Assembly (NCBI GenBank): GCA_024666565.1
Contig: CP088295.1
Location: forward strand, 2,418,001 to 2,482,000
Length of the DNA stretch: 64,000 nt
Direction: 5' to 3'
Source: Svornostia abyssi
GTDB lineage: Bacteria > Actinomycetota > Thermoleophilia > Solirubrobacterales > Solirubrobacteraceae
Shown here in pieces: positions 1-10,264 of the stretch (the stretch's first letter is position 1; the number at the start of each line of letters is the position of its first letter). A program made the position numbers and the translations under genes. The notes beneath the pieces were generated by a model that saw only the letters and a program-made list of their open reading frames with translations, ran no database searches and was not told the origin of the DNA.

Positions 1-1
1 G

Positions 2-922
2 ATGATGCGCGGTACCGGCCACTGGGCCGTCGCCGTGCGCAAGCCGCTGCCCGAGCAGGTCGCGGGCGGGCGCCACCTGGAGGCCGACGAGGCCGCGCTG
101 GGGGAGATCGCCGTCGAGCGGTTCCCCCTGCAGTCGGTCATGGCCCGCCACCGCGTGCTGCGCTGGCCGATCATCCGCGGCGCGATCGCGCTGTGGGAGT
201 CCCTGGCGATCGGCCTGCGGGCGCTGAACATCGCGGCGAACGCGCAGCTCGCCGAGGACGAGGAGCCGATCTCCCCGGGGACGTGGGTGGGCACCGTCAT
301 CTTCGCCCTGGCGCTCGCGGTGGGGCTGTTCTTCCTGCTGCCCGTCACGCTGGCGTCGCTGCTCGGGGACTCCCTGCCGAACTCGGTGGCCTTCGTCGTC
401 GTGGAGAAGCTGATCCGGGTCGGCGTGTTCCTGGCCTACATCTGGCTCGTCTCGCGGCTCAGCCATCTCCAGCGGGTGTTCCAGTACCACGGCGCGGAGC
501 ACAAGACGATCTCGTGCTACGAGGCGGGGTTCGACCTGACGCCGGAGAACGCGCAGCGCTTCAGCCGCCTGCACCCGCGGTGCGGCACGAGCTTCCTGCT
601 CATCGTGATGATCGTCTCGGTCTTCGTGTTCGCCCCGCTCGGGCGGCCCGAGTGGTACTGGCTGCTGCTGTCGCGCGTGGTCGGGATCCCGCTCATCGCC
701 GGCCTCTCGTTCGAGGTCATCAAGTGGCTGGGGCGCAACCGCAGGCACCGGTGGGCGCGCGTGCTCATGTGGCCCGGCCTGCAGCTGCAGCGGCTGACGA
801 CGCGGGAGCCTGAGCTGCCGCAGCTCGCGGTCGCGATCGCCGCGCTGGAGTCGGTGCTGGAGGTCGAGGAGCCCGGAGCCGCGACGGAGGCCGAGCGCGC
901 GGGCATCGAGGTCGCCGCGTAG
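2..922 (+). CDS. DUF1385 family membrane protein (5' end outside window)
   Basis: Polytopic membrane protein of the DUF1385 family, function unknown. The family signature around HGAEHKTISCYEAG is at about residues 164-177, followed by HPRCGTSFLL, both highly characteristic. Hydrophobic segments are visible near residues 94-120, 128-150, 196-215 and 222-240. The visible frame begins with MMRGTGHWAVAVRKP, which in this family normally follows a GGQAVxEGV stretch, so the real start lies upstream of the window and this copy is 5'-truncated by the window edge. The hydrophilic acidic tail after residue 265 is unremarkable. In actinobacteria this gene often sits just upstream of prfA, as it nearly does here. 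Confidence 0.85.
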   Translation: MMRGTGHWAVAVRKPLPEQVAGGRHLEADEAALGEIAVERFPLQSVMARHRVLRWPIIRGAIALWESLAIGLRALNIAANAQLAEDEEPISPGTWVGTVIFALALAVGLFFLLPVTLASLLGDSLPNSVAFVVVEKLIRVGVFLAYIWLVSRLSHLQRVFQYHGAEHKTISCYEAGFDLTPENAQRFSRLHPRCGTSFLLIVMIVSVFVFAPLGRPEWYWLLLSRVVGIPLIAGLSFEVIKWLGRNRRHRWARVLMWPGLQLQRLTTREPELPQLAVAIAALESVLEVEEPGAATEAERAGIEVAA

Positions 923-923
923 G

Positions 924-1952
924 TCAGCGCGTGGCCATGACCTGCTCGGCGGCGCGCGTGTAGGCGCCCTTCGAGCTCCCGTCCGATCGCCGCGCCCCGA
1001 AGTAGTTCTCCGCGTCCGCGTTCGTGCCGGGGGGCCGCAGGTCGTGGTTGTTGTAGAGGATGAACTGCGTCACGCGCGGGTAGTCGGCGCGCAGCTCGCG
1101 CACCACGCCGCTGAGGATGTCGGCGGCCTGCGCGGACGTCAGGCACAGCGGCCACCCGTAGTTCTTGTCCAGGCAGCGCCCGCCGTCGTTCGCGACCCCG
1201 TACTCCGTGATGGCGATCGGGATGCGCGGCGACCCGTTCTCGGACGTCCGGGCGATCGCCCAGTCCAGCCGGCGCCGCCACTCGTTGCCGTACGGGTGCA
1301 CGATCCACGCGGCGGCGTACTCGTGCAGGTCGGGGACCGCGTCGTACATCTGGTTGATCCAGCCGTCGACCTGGTTGGCGTCGTCGGCCTGGATGAACAG
1401 CCCGACGCCCGCCGCGTTCGTCGCCCGTGACGCGTCACGGGCCAGGCGGGCGTACTCGCCGCCGCGCTTCTGGGTGCCCTGGTAGGCGAACGAGGTCTCG
1501 TTGCCGAACTCGATGGCCTGCACGGCCAGCTTCGGGTCGAGGCTGCGCCACATGCCGCCCTCAGGGCCGACGACCCGCGCCCACGCCCCGACGTTCTCGG
1601 CTTCGGCCTTGGTCGGCATGCGGCCCTCGTAGCCCGCGAGGGGTTGGACGCGCACGCCGCGCCGCGCGTACGCGGCGACGATCGGCCGCAGCTCCTGCGC
1701 GGGGGTCGCGATGTCCCATTCGACGCGGGCGACGGGTGCGCCGAGCCGTGCCGCGATGACGGGGTCGCGGGGGATCCGCCCCGCTTGCACGCCCGCCTCG
1801 AAGGGGATATCCGCCTGCTCGGCCTGCCGCTGGTCGGGCGTGACGTCCGCGTCCTCGCCACCGCGCAGCACGACGAGCACCGCGGCGGGGATGACGACCG
1901 CGGCGACGAGCACGAGGACGGTGAGCACGCGGCGGCCGGTCACGGCGCGCAT
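924..1952 (-). CDS. Membrane-anchored or secreted glycoside hydrolase-like protein
   Basis: 342 aa. An N-terminal hydrophobic segment (about residues 8-28, RRVLTVLVLVAAVVIPAAVLVVL) acts as a signal peptide or anchor. The rest looks like a TIM-barrel glycosidase of the GH5/GH39-like clan: the IEFGNETS motif supplies a candidate acid/base Glu and IAITEYG a candidate nucleophile Glu, both in the GNE and TEYG contexts typical of clan A. Substrate unknown. A second protein of similar plan is encoded at 14175-15080, so polysaccharide processing outside the cell is the likely theme. It lies 21 bases downstream of the PAS-GGDEF-EAL gene in the same direction and may be cotranscribed. ATG start at 1952; exact GH family not assigned. 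Confidence 0.6.
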   Translation of the reverse strand: MRAVTGRRVLTVLVLVAAVVIPAAVLVVLRGGEDADVTPDQRQAEQADIPFEAGVQAGRIPRDPVIAARLGAPVARVEWDIATPAQELRPIVAAYARRGVRVQPLAGYEGRMPTKAEAENVGAWARVVGPEGGMWRSLDPKLAVQAIEFGNETSFAYQGTQKRGGEYARLARDASRATNAAGVGLFIQADDANQVDGWINQMYDAVPDLHEYAAAWIVHPYGNEWRRRLDWAIARTSENGSPRIPIAITEYGVANDGGRCLDKNYGWPLCLTSAQAADILSGVVRELRADYPRVTQFILYNNHDLRPPGTNADAENYFGARRSDGSSKGAYTRAAEQVMATR

Positions 1953-1973
1953 CGTACGGGCACCCGCGGCGGG

Positions 1974-4308
1974 TCAGGAGGCGACGGAGACGGGCATGCC
2001 GCGGCGCAGGAGCGCGGTCATCGCGTCCGGCTCGAGCGGGCGCGAGTACAGGAAGCCCTGGCCGAGCGGCCCGCGCATGGCGCGCAGCTGCGCGGCCTGC
2101 TCGGCGCGTTCGATGCCCTCGGCGACGATCTGCAGGTTCAGGCTCTCGCCCAGCTCCACGATCCCGCGCACGAGCTTCGCCCGGTCCGGCGCGATCTCCA
2201 TCCCGGCCACGAACGACTTGTCGATCTTCAGGATGTCGATCGGGAACTGCTGGAGGTAGGAGAGGACCGAGTAGCCGGTCCCGAAGTCGTCGACCGCGAG
2301 CCGCAACCCGAGGGCCTTGAGCTGCGAGAGCTGCTGGAGGATGAGCATCCGGTCGTCGACGAGCAGGCTCTCGGTGATCTCCAGCGTCAGGCATGCCGGG
2401 TCGAGCCCGGACGCGGCGAGCGCCGAGCGCACCTCTGCCGGGAACCCCGGGTCGCGCAGCTGGCGGGTCGAGACGTTGACGCTCATGGACCGCATGTCGT
2501 CCGCGATGCCTGCCGCCTGCCAGCGCACCATCTGCATGCATGCGGTCCGCAGGATCCACGCGCCGAGCGGCACGATGAGGCCCGTGTCCTCGGCGACGGG
2601 GATGAACTCGTCGGGCGCGAGCCGGCCGCGGCGCGGATGACCCCACCGCACGAGGGCCTCGCAGCCGACGATGTTGCCCGCCTGCAGTTCGACGATCGGC
2701 TGGAAGTGCAGCTCGAACTGCTCGTCGCCGATCGCATGCTGCAGCTCGCCGGTCAGCTCGAGCCGTTCGAGGGCTGCGCGGTGCATCGCGTCGCGGAACA
2801 CCTCGACCGTCTGCTTGCCCTTCGCCTTGGCGGCGTACATCGCGGCGTCCGCGTTGCGCAGCAGCTCGTCGACGGTGGCCCCCTCGTGGCCGAACGCGAC
2901 CCCGACGCTGCCCGCCACCGACAGCTCACGGCCGTCGACGAGGACGGGCGGGTGGAGCTCCTGCAGCAGGCGCTCGGCGACCATGAGCGCCTCCTCCTCG
3001 TCCCCGACGTGCTCGAGCAGCACGGCGAACTCGTCGCCGCCCAGCCGGGCGGCGGTGTCCGCGGCGCGCAGGCAGCGCCCGACACGCTCTGCGACCTCGC
3101 GCAGGACCGCGTCACCGGTGACGTGGCCGAGGCTGTCGTTGATCGTCTTGAAGTCGTCGAGGTCGAGGAACAGGACCGCGAGCAGATCGCCCCGCCGCCG
3201 GGCGGCCTGCAGCGCGTGCAGCAGCCGGTCCTCGAACAGCGTGCGGTTCGCCAGCCCGGTCAGGCCGTCGTGGAACGCCTGGTGGCGGAGCTGGTCCTCC
3301 AGCGCCAGCCGGTCGCTGACATCGCGGATGTTCAGGAGGATGCCGTCGACGCCCGCGTCGTCCATGCGGTTCTCGGCGACGATCTCGACGCTGCGCCACG
3401 CGCCCGCGGCGTCGCGCAGCCGCAGGTTGATCGCTCCGGCGGGCCCCCTGACGCTCGGCGGCCGCGCCGAAGAAGGCCTGGGCCAGTGGCACGTCCTCGG
3501 GGTGGACGAGGTCCGTGAGCGGCGCCCCCACGAGCCCGTCGGCGTCGTGGCCGAGGACGTGGCGCATCGATTCGGACTGCCAGCGCACCAGGCCGTCCGG
3601 CCCGATGACCGTCACGAGGTCGCTGCTGTGGCGGATGAGCGCGCGCAGGCGGTCCTCGCCGCGGCGCTCCATCGCCCGCTCGCGCTCGGTGAGGACCTGC
3701 CGGCGGCGCAGCCGTTCGAAGCGCAGCGTCAGGAGCAGGATGACGAGCAGCCCGAGAGCGAGGGAGCCGACGAAGAGGATCCGGGTGCGACGCAGCGCGT
3801 CCGCGATGGCGGTGCGCTGGGCGTCGATCGCGGCGTCGACCCGCCGCTCGATGCGTTCGACGCGCGGCGCGAAGACCGTCTGCTCGAAGCGGTCGGTGCT
3901 CTCCAGGTCGCCGCGCTGCGCGCCCGCCATCGCCTGGCGGCCGGCGTCGACGAGCTGCGCGGCGTCGCGACGCAGGGCCTGCTGGGTGGCGACCGGGACG
4001 CCGCCTTCGTCGAGTGCCGCGGTGGCCCGGCGCAGTTCGATGACGGTCCCCGCGGCGCCCACGACCATGTCGGCGGTGAGCTCCTCGCGGGCCCGGCCCT
4101 CCCAGCGCAGCGCCGAGAACTGCTGCGCCGCCCCGCGGACGCGTTCGAGTTCCACCTCGCCGCGGCGGTGGCGGTCGGCGTCCAGGCGCGCGCTCTCAGC
4201 GACGGCCACCATGAGGACGATGACGAGCGCGGCGGCGACGAGCGGCAGCCATTGCGACCACGCGCTGACGCGCCCGCCCATCCGTCTTGACGGTGCGGCC
4301 CTCCTCAT
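1974..4308 (-). CDS. PAS-GGDEF-EAL cyclic-di-GMP protein (frameshifted)
   Basis: About 777 aa once a +1 shift is removed. Order: TM segment (about residues 20-40), an extracytoplasmic helical region, a second TM (about 172-195), a PAS domain (LIRHSSDLVTVIGPDGLVRW), GGDEF, then EAL. The cyclase motif GGDEF is intact and is preceded by an RAAD I-site five residues upstream; the phosphodiesterase signature starts with EALVRW and keeps the DDFGTGYS segment, so both activities are plausible. The frame breaks at the G/C run 3441-3450: the N-terminal frame ends in AAAERQ and the C-terminal frame resumes as GPAGAINLRLRD; removing one base of the five-C run 3444-3448 restores a continuous PAS domain. 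ATG 4308 has TACGGT nine bases upstream. ATG 4281 is an alternative start. Confidence 0.8.
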
Positions 4309-4402
4309 CCCGCGGCGACCGTACCAGATGTCACAAAGATGGTGTGTCGTATGAACGTTGAGGTTCAGGACGCGAATCGCGGCGGCGCTACGCTGCCCGG
4401 CG

Positions 4403-5458
4403 GTGATCGAGCAGCTCGTCTCCCAGATCGAAGCGCGGTTCGCCGAGCTTTCTCAGCAGATCACCGATCCGGAGGTGATCGGTGACCGCACCCGCTACGC
4501 GGAGGTCCGCCGCGAGTACAGCCACCTCGAACCTGCGGCGAAGTTCGCGGAGGAGTGGCGCCGCGCGACCGACGACGAGGCGGGAGCCCGCGAGCTGCTG
4601 GAGGAGGACGAGGACCCCGAGGTCCGCGAGATGCTCGTGCGCGCGCGAGAGGAGATCGAGCGCCTGGAGGAGGAGATTCGCCTCGCCATGGTCGAGCGCG
4701 ACCCCAACGACGACAAGAACGTCATCGTCGAGATCCAGGGCGGCGCGGGCGGCGAAGAGGCCGGGCTGTGGGCCGGCGACGTCTACCGGATGCTCACGAA
4801 GTACGCCGAGCGCCGCGGCTTCTCCACCGAGCCGCTCGAGGTCGGCGACGGGAAGTACACGTTCGCGATCAAGGGCGACGGCGCGTTCTCCATCTTCAAG
4901 TTCGAGGGCGGCACGCATCGCGTGCAGCGGGTGCCCGCCACGGAGTCCCAGGGGCGCATCCACACCTCCACGTGCACGGTCGCGGTGCTGCCCGAGGCCG
5001 AGGACGTCGACATCCACATCGACCAGAACGACCTGCAGATCGACGTCTACCGCTCCGGCGGCCCGGGCGGCCAGTCGGTCAACACGACGGACTCCGCGGT
5101 GCGCATCACGCACAAGCCCACCGGCGTGCAGGTCGCGATGCAGGATGAGAAGTCCCAGCTGCAGAACCGCGAGAAGGCCATGCGCGTCCTGCGCGCGCGG
5201 CTGTACGAGCGGGCCCTGGCCGAGCAGCAGGCCGAGTTGGCGGCCGACCGCCGCTCGCAGGTCGGCACCGGCGAGCGGGCGGAGAAGATCCGCACGTACA
5301 ACTACGGCGAGCGCCGCGTGACCGACCATCGCATCAAGCTGACGCAGCACAACCTCGACGAGGTCCTCGAAGGCCAGCTCGAGGAGTTCAGCGGCGCGCT
5401 GCAGGCCGACGAGAAGCGCCGGGCGCTCGAGGCGCAGGCGGTCGGGGACGCCCCGTGA
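4403..5458 (+). CDS. prfA: Peptide chain release factor 1
   Basis: 351 aa, normal RF1 length. It recognises UAA/UAG stop codons and triggers peptidyl-tRNA hydrolysis in the ribosome. The catalytic loop GGPGGQSVN is present (GGQ), and the codon-reading motif is PAT within RVPATESQGRIHTS, which identifies RF1 rather than RF2 (SPF). The GTG at 4403 is preferred: it gives the usual N-terminus VIEQLVSQIEARF and lies eight bases after a TACGCT hexamer. The open frame continues upstream to 4358 but adds a non-family extension. The stop codon overlaps the GTG start of prmC by four bases (GTGA), the usual prfA-prmC arrangement in which the methyltransferase modifies the RF GGQ glutamine. Confidence 0.97.
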   Translation: MIEQLVSQIEARFAELSQQITDPEVIGDRTRYAEVRREYSHLEPAAKFAEEWRRATDDEAGARELLEEDEDPEVREMLVRAREEIERLEEEIRLAMVERDPNDDKNVIVEIQGGAGGEEAGLWAGDVYRMLTKYAERRGFSTEPLEVGDGKYTFAIKGDGAFSIFKFEGGTHRVQRVPATESQGRIHTSTCTVAVLPEAEDVDIHIDQNDLQIDVYRSGGPGGQSVNTTDSAVRITHKPTGVQVAMQDEKSQLQNREKAMRVLRARLYERALAEQQAELAADRRSQVGTGERAEKIRTYNYGERRVTDHRIKLTQHNLDEVLEGQLEEFSGALQADEKRRALEAQAVGDAP

Positions 5459-6294
5459 CGATCGCGTCCGGCGTGCCGGTGCGTGACGCGCTGGACTCTG
5501 CCGGCGTCGCGATCCGGGCGTCGGGATCGGACACCCCGCGGCTCGATGCCGAGGTGTTGCTGGCGCACGTCCTGGGGGTCCGCCGCGAGGCCCTGTTCCT
5601 GGACCCCGGTCGTGAGGTCGCCGGTCCGCAGATCCGCGACTACCAGGCGCTCGTGCGCCGGCGGGCCGTCGAGCGTGCGCCCGTCGCCTACCTGGTGGGC
5701 ACGCGCGGCTTCCGGCACCTCGAGCTCGCCGTGGACCCGCGGGCGCTCATCCCGCGGCCCGAGACCGAACTGCTCGTGGAGGCCGCGCTGGGCCTGCCTC
5801 ACGGGGCGCGGGTGCTGGACGTCGGCACCGGCAGCGGCGCGATCGCCCTGGCGCTCGCCGACGAGCGGCCCGACCTCGCGATCACCGCGACCGACGTCGA
5901 CGAGGACGCGCTGGCGGTGGCACGCGAGAACGCGGCCCGCCTGGGGCTCGACGTCACGTTCGCCGCGGGCGATCTGCTCGACGCCGTCCCCGGCGCGCGG
6001 TTCGATGCCGTCCTCTCCAACCCGCCGTACATCCCCGACGGCGACCGGGCGGGACTGCCGGCCGACGTGCGCGACCACGAGCCGCCCGGCGCGCTGTTCG
6101 CCGGGGCCGACGGCCTGGACGTGTACCGGCGGCTGATCCCGCAGGCTGCTGCGGCCGCGCCGCTCGTGGCGGTCGAGGTGGGCGCGGGGCAGGCGGCCGC
6201 CGTCGAGGCGCTCATGCGCGCGGCGGGTCTGGGGTCGGTCGAGGCGCGCCCGGACCTCGCGGGCATCCTCCGGGTGGTCGTCGGTCGTACCTAG
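5455..6294 (+). CDS. prmC: Release factor glutamine N5-methyltransferase
   Basis: 279 aa. It methylates the glutamine of the GGQ motif of RF1/RF2 using S-adenosylmethionine. The class I SAM fold is evident: motif I VLDVGTGSGAIAL at about residues 121-133, the acidic residue after strand 2 (ATDVDEDAL), and the substrate-binding NPPY tetrapeptide in LSNPPYIPDG. The N-terminal helical substrate-recognition domain includes the LDAEVLLAHVLG region. GTG start embedded in the prfA stop codon, so the two are translationally coupled; the following tsaC start is five bases after this stop. Confidence 0.95.
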   Translation: MTIASGVPVRDALDSAGVAIRASGSDTPRLDAEVLLAHVLGVRREALFLDPGREVAGPQIRDYQALVRRRAVERAPVAYLVGTRGFRHLELAVDPRALIPRPETELLVEAALGLPHGARVLDVGTGSGAIALALADERPDLAITATDVDEDALAVARENAARLGLDVTFAAGDLLDAVPGARFDAVLSNPPYIPDGDRAGLPADVRDHEPPGALFAGADGLDVYRRLIPQAAAAAPLVAVEVGAGQAAAVEALMRAAGLGSVEARPDLAGILRVVVGRT

Positions 6295-6298
6295 GTCG

Positions 6299-6925
6299 AT
6301 GATCGACGCCGCGACCGCCGAGACCTTCGCTCGCTGCCTGCGTGTCGGCGGGGTCGCCGTGTTCCCTTCGGACACGGTCTACGGACTCGCGTGCGACCCG
6401 CAGGACAAGGAGGCCGTGCGCCGGCTCTACGCGCTGAAGAAGCGCGACATCGAGAAGCCGTCGGCGGTGATGTTCTCCGACCTCGAGCTGGCCTTCGCCG
6501 CGGTCCCGGAGCTGGGTGCGCGCACGCGCGAGGCGATGGGCCGGCTGCTGCCCGGACCGGTCGGCGTGCTCGTGCCGAACCCGGGCCGCCGGTTCGGCCT
6601 GGCGTGCGGCGACGATCCCTTGACGCTCGGCATCCGCGTCCCCGACCTCCCGGCGGCGGCGTTCGCCCTGCACACGGTGCGCTGGCCGATGCTGCAGAGC
6701 AGCGCGAACTTCGCGGGGGAGCCCGACCCGCGGACGGTCGACGACGTGCCCGCGGGGATTCGGGAGGGCGCCGACCTGGTCCTCGACGCGGGCCCGCTGC
6801 CGGGGACCCCGTCGACGATGGTCGACCTGCGCGGCTACGAGGACGACGGGACGTTCGCGATCGTGCGTGAGGGCATCGTGCCCGCCGCGGACATCACCCG
6901 GCTCCTCGCCCGATCCGGGCGCTGA
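6299..6925 (+). CDS. tsaC: L-threonylcarbamoyladenylate synthase (Sua5/YrdC/TsaC)
   Basis: 208 aa. It makes threonylcarbamoyl-AMP from threonine, bicarbonate and ATP, the first step of the t6A37 modification of ANN-decoding tRNAs. The YrdC fold is recognisable from the N-terminal FPSDTVYGLACD motif, the ALKKRDIEKP segment (KxR nucleotide/bicarbonate site), LTLGIRVPD and the SSANFAGEP loop. It is the short TsaC form: there is no C-terminal Sua5 domain. ATG start five bases after prmC; the cluster prfA-prmC-tsaC is common in actinobacteria and is expected to be one transcript. Confidence 0.93.
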   Translation: MIDAATAETFARCLRVGGVAVFPSDTVYGLACDPQDKEAVRRLYALKKRDIEKPSAVMFSDLELAFAAVPELGARTREAMGRLLPGPVGVLVPNPGRRFGLACGDDPLTLGIRVPDLPAAAFALHTVRWPMLQSSANFAGEPDPRTVDDVPAGIREGADLVLDAGPLPGTPSTMVDLRGYEDDGTFAIVREGIVPAADITRLLARSGR

Positions 6926-6953
6926 GCGTGACGCTCACCGGGCGTGGGGGCGG

Positions 6954-8895
6954 TCACGGGGCCAGCGGGCACAGGAACGCGCCGGTCTGGCGCTGGGCGC
7001 CGCCCGCCGCGCTGGCCGTGGCCTTCAGGGGCGCGTGGGTGGACAGCAGCGTCGTCGTGCCCGCCGCGCGGTCGAAGAGGAACACGCCGGCGAGGCCGCC
7101 CGCCTTGCGGGCCGAGAGCTTCGCGCCCGTCGAGGTGAACGCCACGCGCGTGCCATCGGCGGAGATCGCCGGCTCGGCGTTGTAGCCGTCGGCGGAGCCG
7201 CTCACCGAGGTGGTCGTGCCGGTCACGCGGTCGTGCAGCCAGACCGACGAGCGCGCGGGGGGAGGCGCCGCGCCGCAGGGCGTAGGCGACGAAGCGCCCG
7301 TCGGCCGAGACCGCGGGGTCGAAGGCGAAGCCGTCGCGCGGGCTGACGGCCGTCGTGGACGCGGCGGCGACGTCGCGCACGAAGATCCGCGCGCGGCCCG
7401 GGCGGGCCCCGAGGTTCGGCGCCGAGCTGGCGAACACCACGACGCCGCCGTCGTGCGACCCGGCGGGCTGGTCGGCATCAGCGGTCGCCGCCTCCCCGTC
7501 CTGGCCGGTGGCGCGGCTGATCAGCGTCGTGCGGTCGGCGGCCAGGCCGCGCAGGTAGACGAGGGTGTGCCCGTCCGAGCCCGCGTCGGCCGCGGTCACG
7601 AGCAGCCCGCTGCCGTCGCCGACCAGCCGCGGCTCGTAGATCGCGCCGCCGCTGCCCTCGCCGACGAGCCGGTCGGTCCCGCGCGCGAGGTCCCGGACCC
7701 AGACGCCGTTGCGCGACGGTTTCGTGCCGCCGCCATCGTCGGTCGCCTCGAACGCCACGAACCGGCCGTCGGCGGACACCGACGGGTTGTACGCGCTGCG
7801 CGAGCGCTGCACGCGGCGGGTGGCGGGGTGGCTCACGCGGGTCGCCGCGCGGACGGCGGGCCGGGTGCGCGCGAAGACCTGCATCTCCGAGTACCGCTTG
7901 GCGAAGTTGAGGTTGCCCTCGGCCTGCTCGTAGATGACGGTGCGCCCGTCGCCCGAGACGGCCGAGTTGTAGGCCGAGCGCGGGGCCAGGGGGCCGGACG
8001 GCGCCAGGGGGTGGCTGATCGGCAGCAGCCGGCCCGCGCCGACCTCGTAGCTCACCACGGAGATCTCGCCGAACCGCTTGGCCTCGGGGATCTTCGCGCG
8101 GTAGGCGTCGAAGACGACGGTGTCGCCGTCGGCGCTGATGGACGGGTTGTTGGCGAAGTCGCCCGGCGGCAGCAGCGGGATGGAGCGCGCGCCCTTCTTC
8201 CCGGTCTGCGGCGGGCCGTTGTACCGCGACTGGCCGAGCCAGCGCGGGACCTGGCGCAGCTGGCGGTCGAGCAGGATCCGCGCCTGCTTGCGCGTGATCA
8301 TCCCCGTCCGCACACCTTCGGCGTTCGTCGCCCGCAGGGCGGCGACGATGTCGCGCTGCATCTGCGTGCGCGTCCGGCCGTGCTGGCGGCCGATCTGCAA
8401 CGGGCTCAGCTCGGCCCGGCGCAGCTTGAGGTACTCCTCGACCGACGACGTGCCGAACAGCCTCGGCGCGGCGAGCGGGATCGTCCGCTGATGCAGCGAG
8501 TGAAACAGGATGTGCTGCGACATGTGGCCCTGCGTCAGGACGCGGTAGGCGCGGGCGCGCAGCGTGCGCAGGGTCGCGGCGGACACCTCGCCCGCGCGCG
8601 GCGCGACCAGGGCGGAGGCGAGCCGCTCGGCGGAGTACCCGCGACGGCGTGCCAGCTGCTCGAGATCGTGGGCGGCGTCGTCGCGCAGGTGCCTCCAGAT
8701 CGCCTTGCGATCGGCCTCCAGCAGCCGGTACAGGCGCCCTTCGTCGAAGGGGAGCCAGTGCTCGTAGACCCACTTCTTCGTCGGGAGCCAGTGCGGCAGC
8801 GCCCCCTTCGGAGCCAGTGAATCCTGCGCGCGGGCGGCCGGGGCGGCCACGAGCAGCGCGCAGACGGCCAGCATGGTGAGGGAGATGCGACGCAT
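6954..8895 (-). CDS. Secreted PD40/TolB-like beta-propeller protein (frameshifted)
   Basis: About 646 aa after correction. A signal peptide ([23 protein letters not shown]) is followed by an alpha-helical region of about 180 residues and then repeated beta-propeller blades with the recurring pattern [42 protein letters not shown], which are WD40-like PD40 repeats as in TolB. Likely an exported protein with an interaction or scaffold role; no catalytic motif seen. The frame breaks at the six-G run 7257-7262: before it the protein reads LRRGASPRA, after it [16 protein letters not shown]; removing one base gives [16 protein letters not shown] 8895 lies seven bases after TACCGT. It is divergent from glyA with 79 bases between starts. 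Confidence 0.7.
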
Positions 8896-8974
8896 TGGCG
8901 CGACGGTAGCGCCGTGCCCGGCGGGGCGCCAAAGCACCGCTCCGCGGTGCGGCGCCGTTGGTAGCCTGCAGTGC

Positions 8975-10264
8975 GTGAGCGATCTTCCTTCCGACTTCTT
9001 CAACCGCCCTCTCGCTGATGTCGATCCGGAGGTCGCCGACGCCGTCGGCGCCGAGTTGCGCCGCCAGCAGGGCACGCTGGAGATGATCGCGTCGGAGAAC
9101 TTCGTTCCGCAGTCCGTGCTGGAGTGCCAGGGCTCGGTCCTGACGAACAAGTACGCCGAGGGCTACCCGGGCAAGCGCTACTACGGCGGCTGCGAGCACG
9201 TCGACGTGATCGAGCAGCTCGCGATCGACCGCGCCAAGGCGCTGTTCGGCGCCGAGCACGCGAACGTCCAGCCGCACGCCGGCGCGCAGGCCAACGCCGC
9301 CGTCTACCACGCGCTCATGGACCCGGGTGACACGGTGCTCGGCCTGTCGCTCGCCCACGGCGGCCATCTCACGCACGGGATGAAGCTGAACTTCAGCGGC
9401 AAGCTCTACGACGTCGCGGCGTACGAGGTCGAGCCCGACTCGCACCTCATCGACATGGACAAGGTCGCGGCCATCGCGCGCGAGCGCCGGCCGAAGATGA
9501 TCCTGGCCGGCTGGTCGGCCTACCCGCGCCACCTGGACTTCGCCCGCTTCCGGGAGATCGCCGACGAGGTCGGCGCGTACCTCTTCGTCGACATGGCCCA
9601 CTTCGCCGGGCTTGTCGCGGCAGGCCTGCATCCGAGCCCGGTGCCGTACGCCGACGTCGTGACGACCACGATCCACAAGACGCTCGGCGGCGCGCGCGGC
9701 GGCATGATCCTCTGCAAGGAGGAACTGGCGAAGAAGATGAACTCCGCCGTGTTCCCCGGCCAGCAGGGCGGTCCGCTCGAGCACGTCATCGCGGGCAAGG
9801 CGGTGACGCTGAAGATCGCCGGCACCGACGCGTTCAAGGAACGCCAGCAGCGCACGCTCGCGGGTGCCAAGGAGGTCGCCGCGGCGCTGAAGACCGCGGG
9901 GCACGGCGTCGACGTGCTCACCGGTGGCACCGACGTCCACCTCGCGCTGGTCGATCTGCGCGAGTCCGAGCTCACGGGCCAGGACTCCGAGGACCGCCTG
10001 CACGAGATCGGGATCACGGTCAACCGCAACGCCGTGCCGTTCGACCATCGCCCGCCGATGGTCACGAGCGGCCTGCGCGTCGGCACGCCGGCGCTCGCCA
10101 CCCGCGGCTTGGGCGTCGAGGACTTCACCGAGATCGGCTCGATCATCGCCACTGCGCTCACGCCCGAGTTCGAGGCACGGCGCGGCGAGCTGGCCGAGCG
10201 GGTCACGGCGATCGCCGACCGCTACCCGCTGTACGAGCACCTCTCGGTGCCCGCTCCCGCCTGA
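8975..10264 (+). CDS. glyA: Serine hydroxymethyltransferase
   Basis: 429 aa, typical length. PLP enzyme interconverting serine and glycine with tetrahydrofolate, the main source of one-carbon units. The PLP lysine is in [16 protein letters not shown]; other family blocks are [52 protein letters not shown] and [29 protein letters not shown] 8975 gives the expected N-terminus ([20 protein letters not shown]) and is preceded at seven bases by TAGCCT; the longer open frame upstream overlaps the divergent PD40 gene and is not convincing. The stop overlaps the next start by one base. Confidence 0.96.
   Translation: MSDLPSDFFNRPLADVDPEVADAVGAELRRQQGTLEMIASENFVPQSVLECQGSVLTNKYAEGYPGKRYYGGCEHVDVIEQLAIDRAKALFGAEHANVQPHAGAQANAAVYHALMDPGDTVLGLSLAHGGHLTHGMKLNFSGKLYDVAAYEVEPDSHLIDMDKVAAIARERRPKMILAGWSAYPRHLDFARFREIADEVGAYLFVDMAHFAGLVAAGLHPSPVPYADVVTTTIHKTLGGARGGMILCKEELAKKMNSAVFPGQQGGPLEHVIAGKAVTLKIAGTDAFKERQQRTLAGAKEVAAALKTAGHGVDVLTGGTDVHLALVDLRESELTGQDSEDRLHEIGITVNRNAVPFDHRPPMVTSGLRVGTPALATRGLGVEDFTEIGSIIATALTPEFEARRGELAERVTAIADRYPLYEHLSVPAPA

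Noticed and set aside
8896..8974. Glycine riboswitch before glyA
   Set aside because: The gap is 79 bases between divergent starts and the -10-like element lies seven bases before GTG, leaving no transcribed leader.
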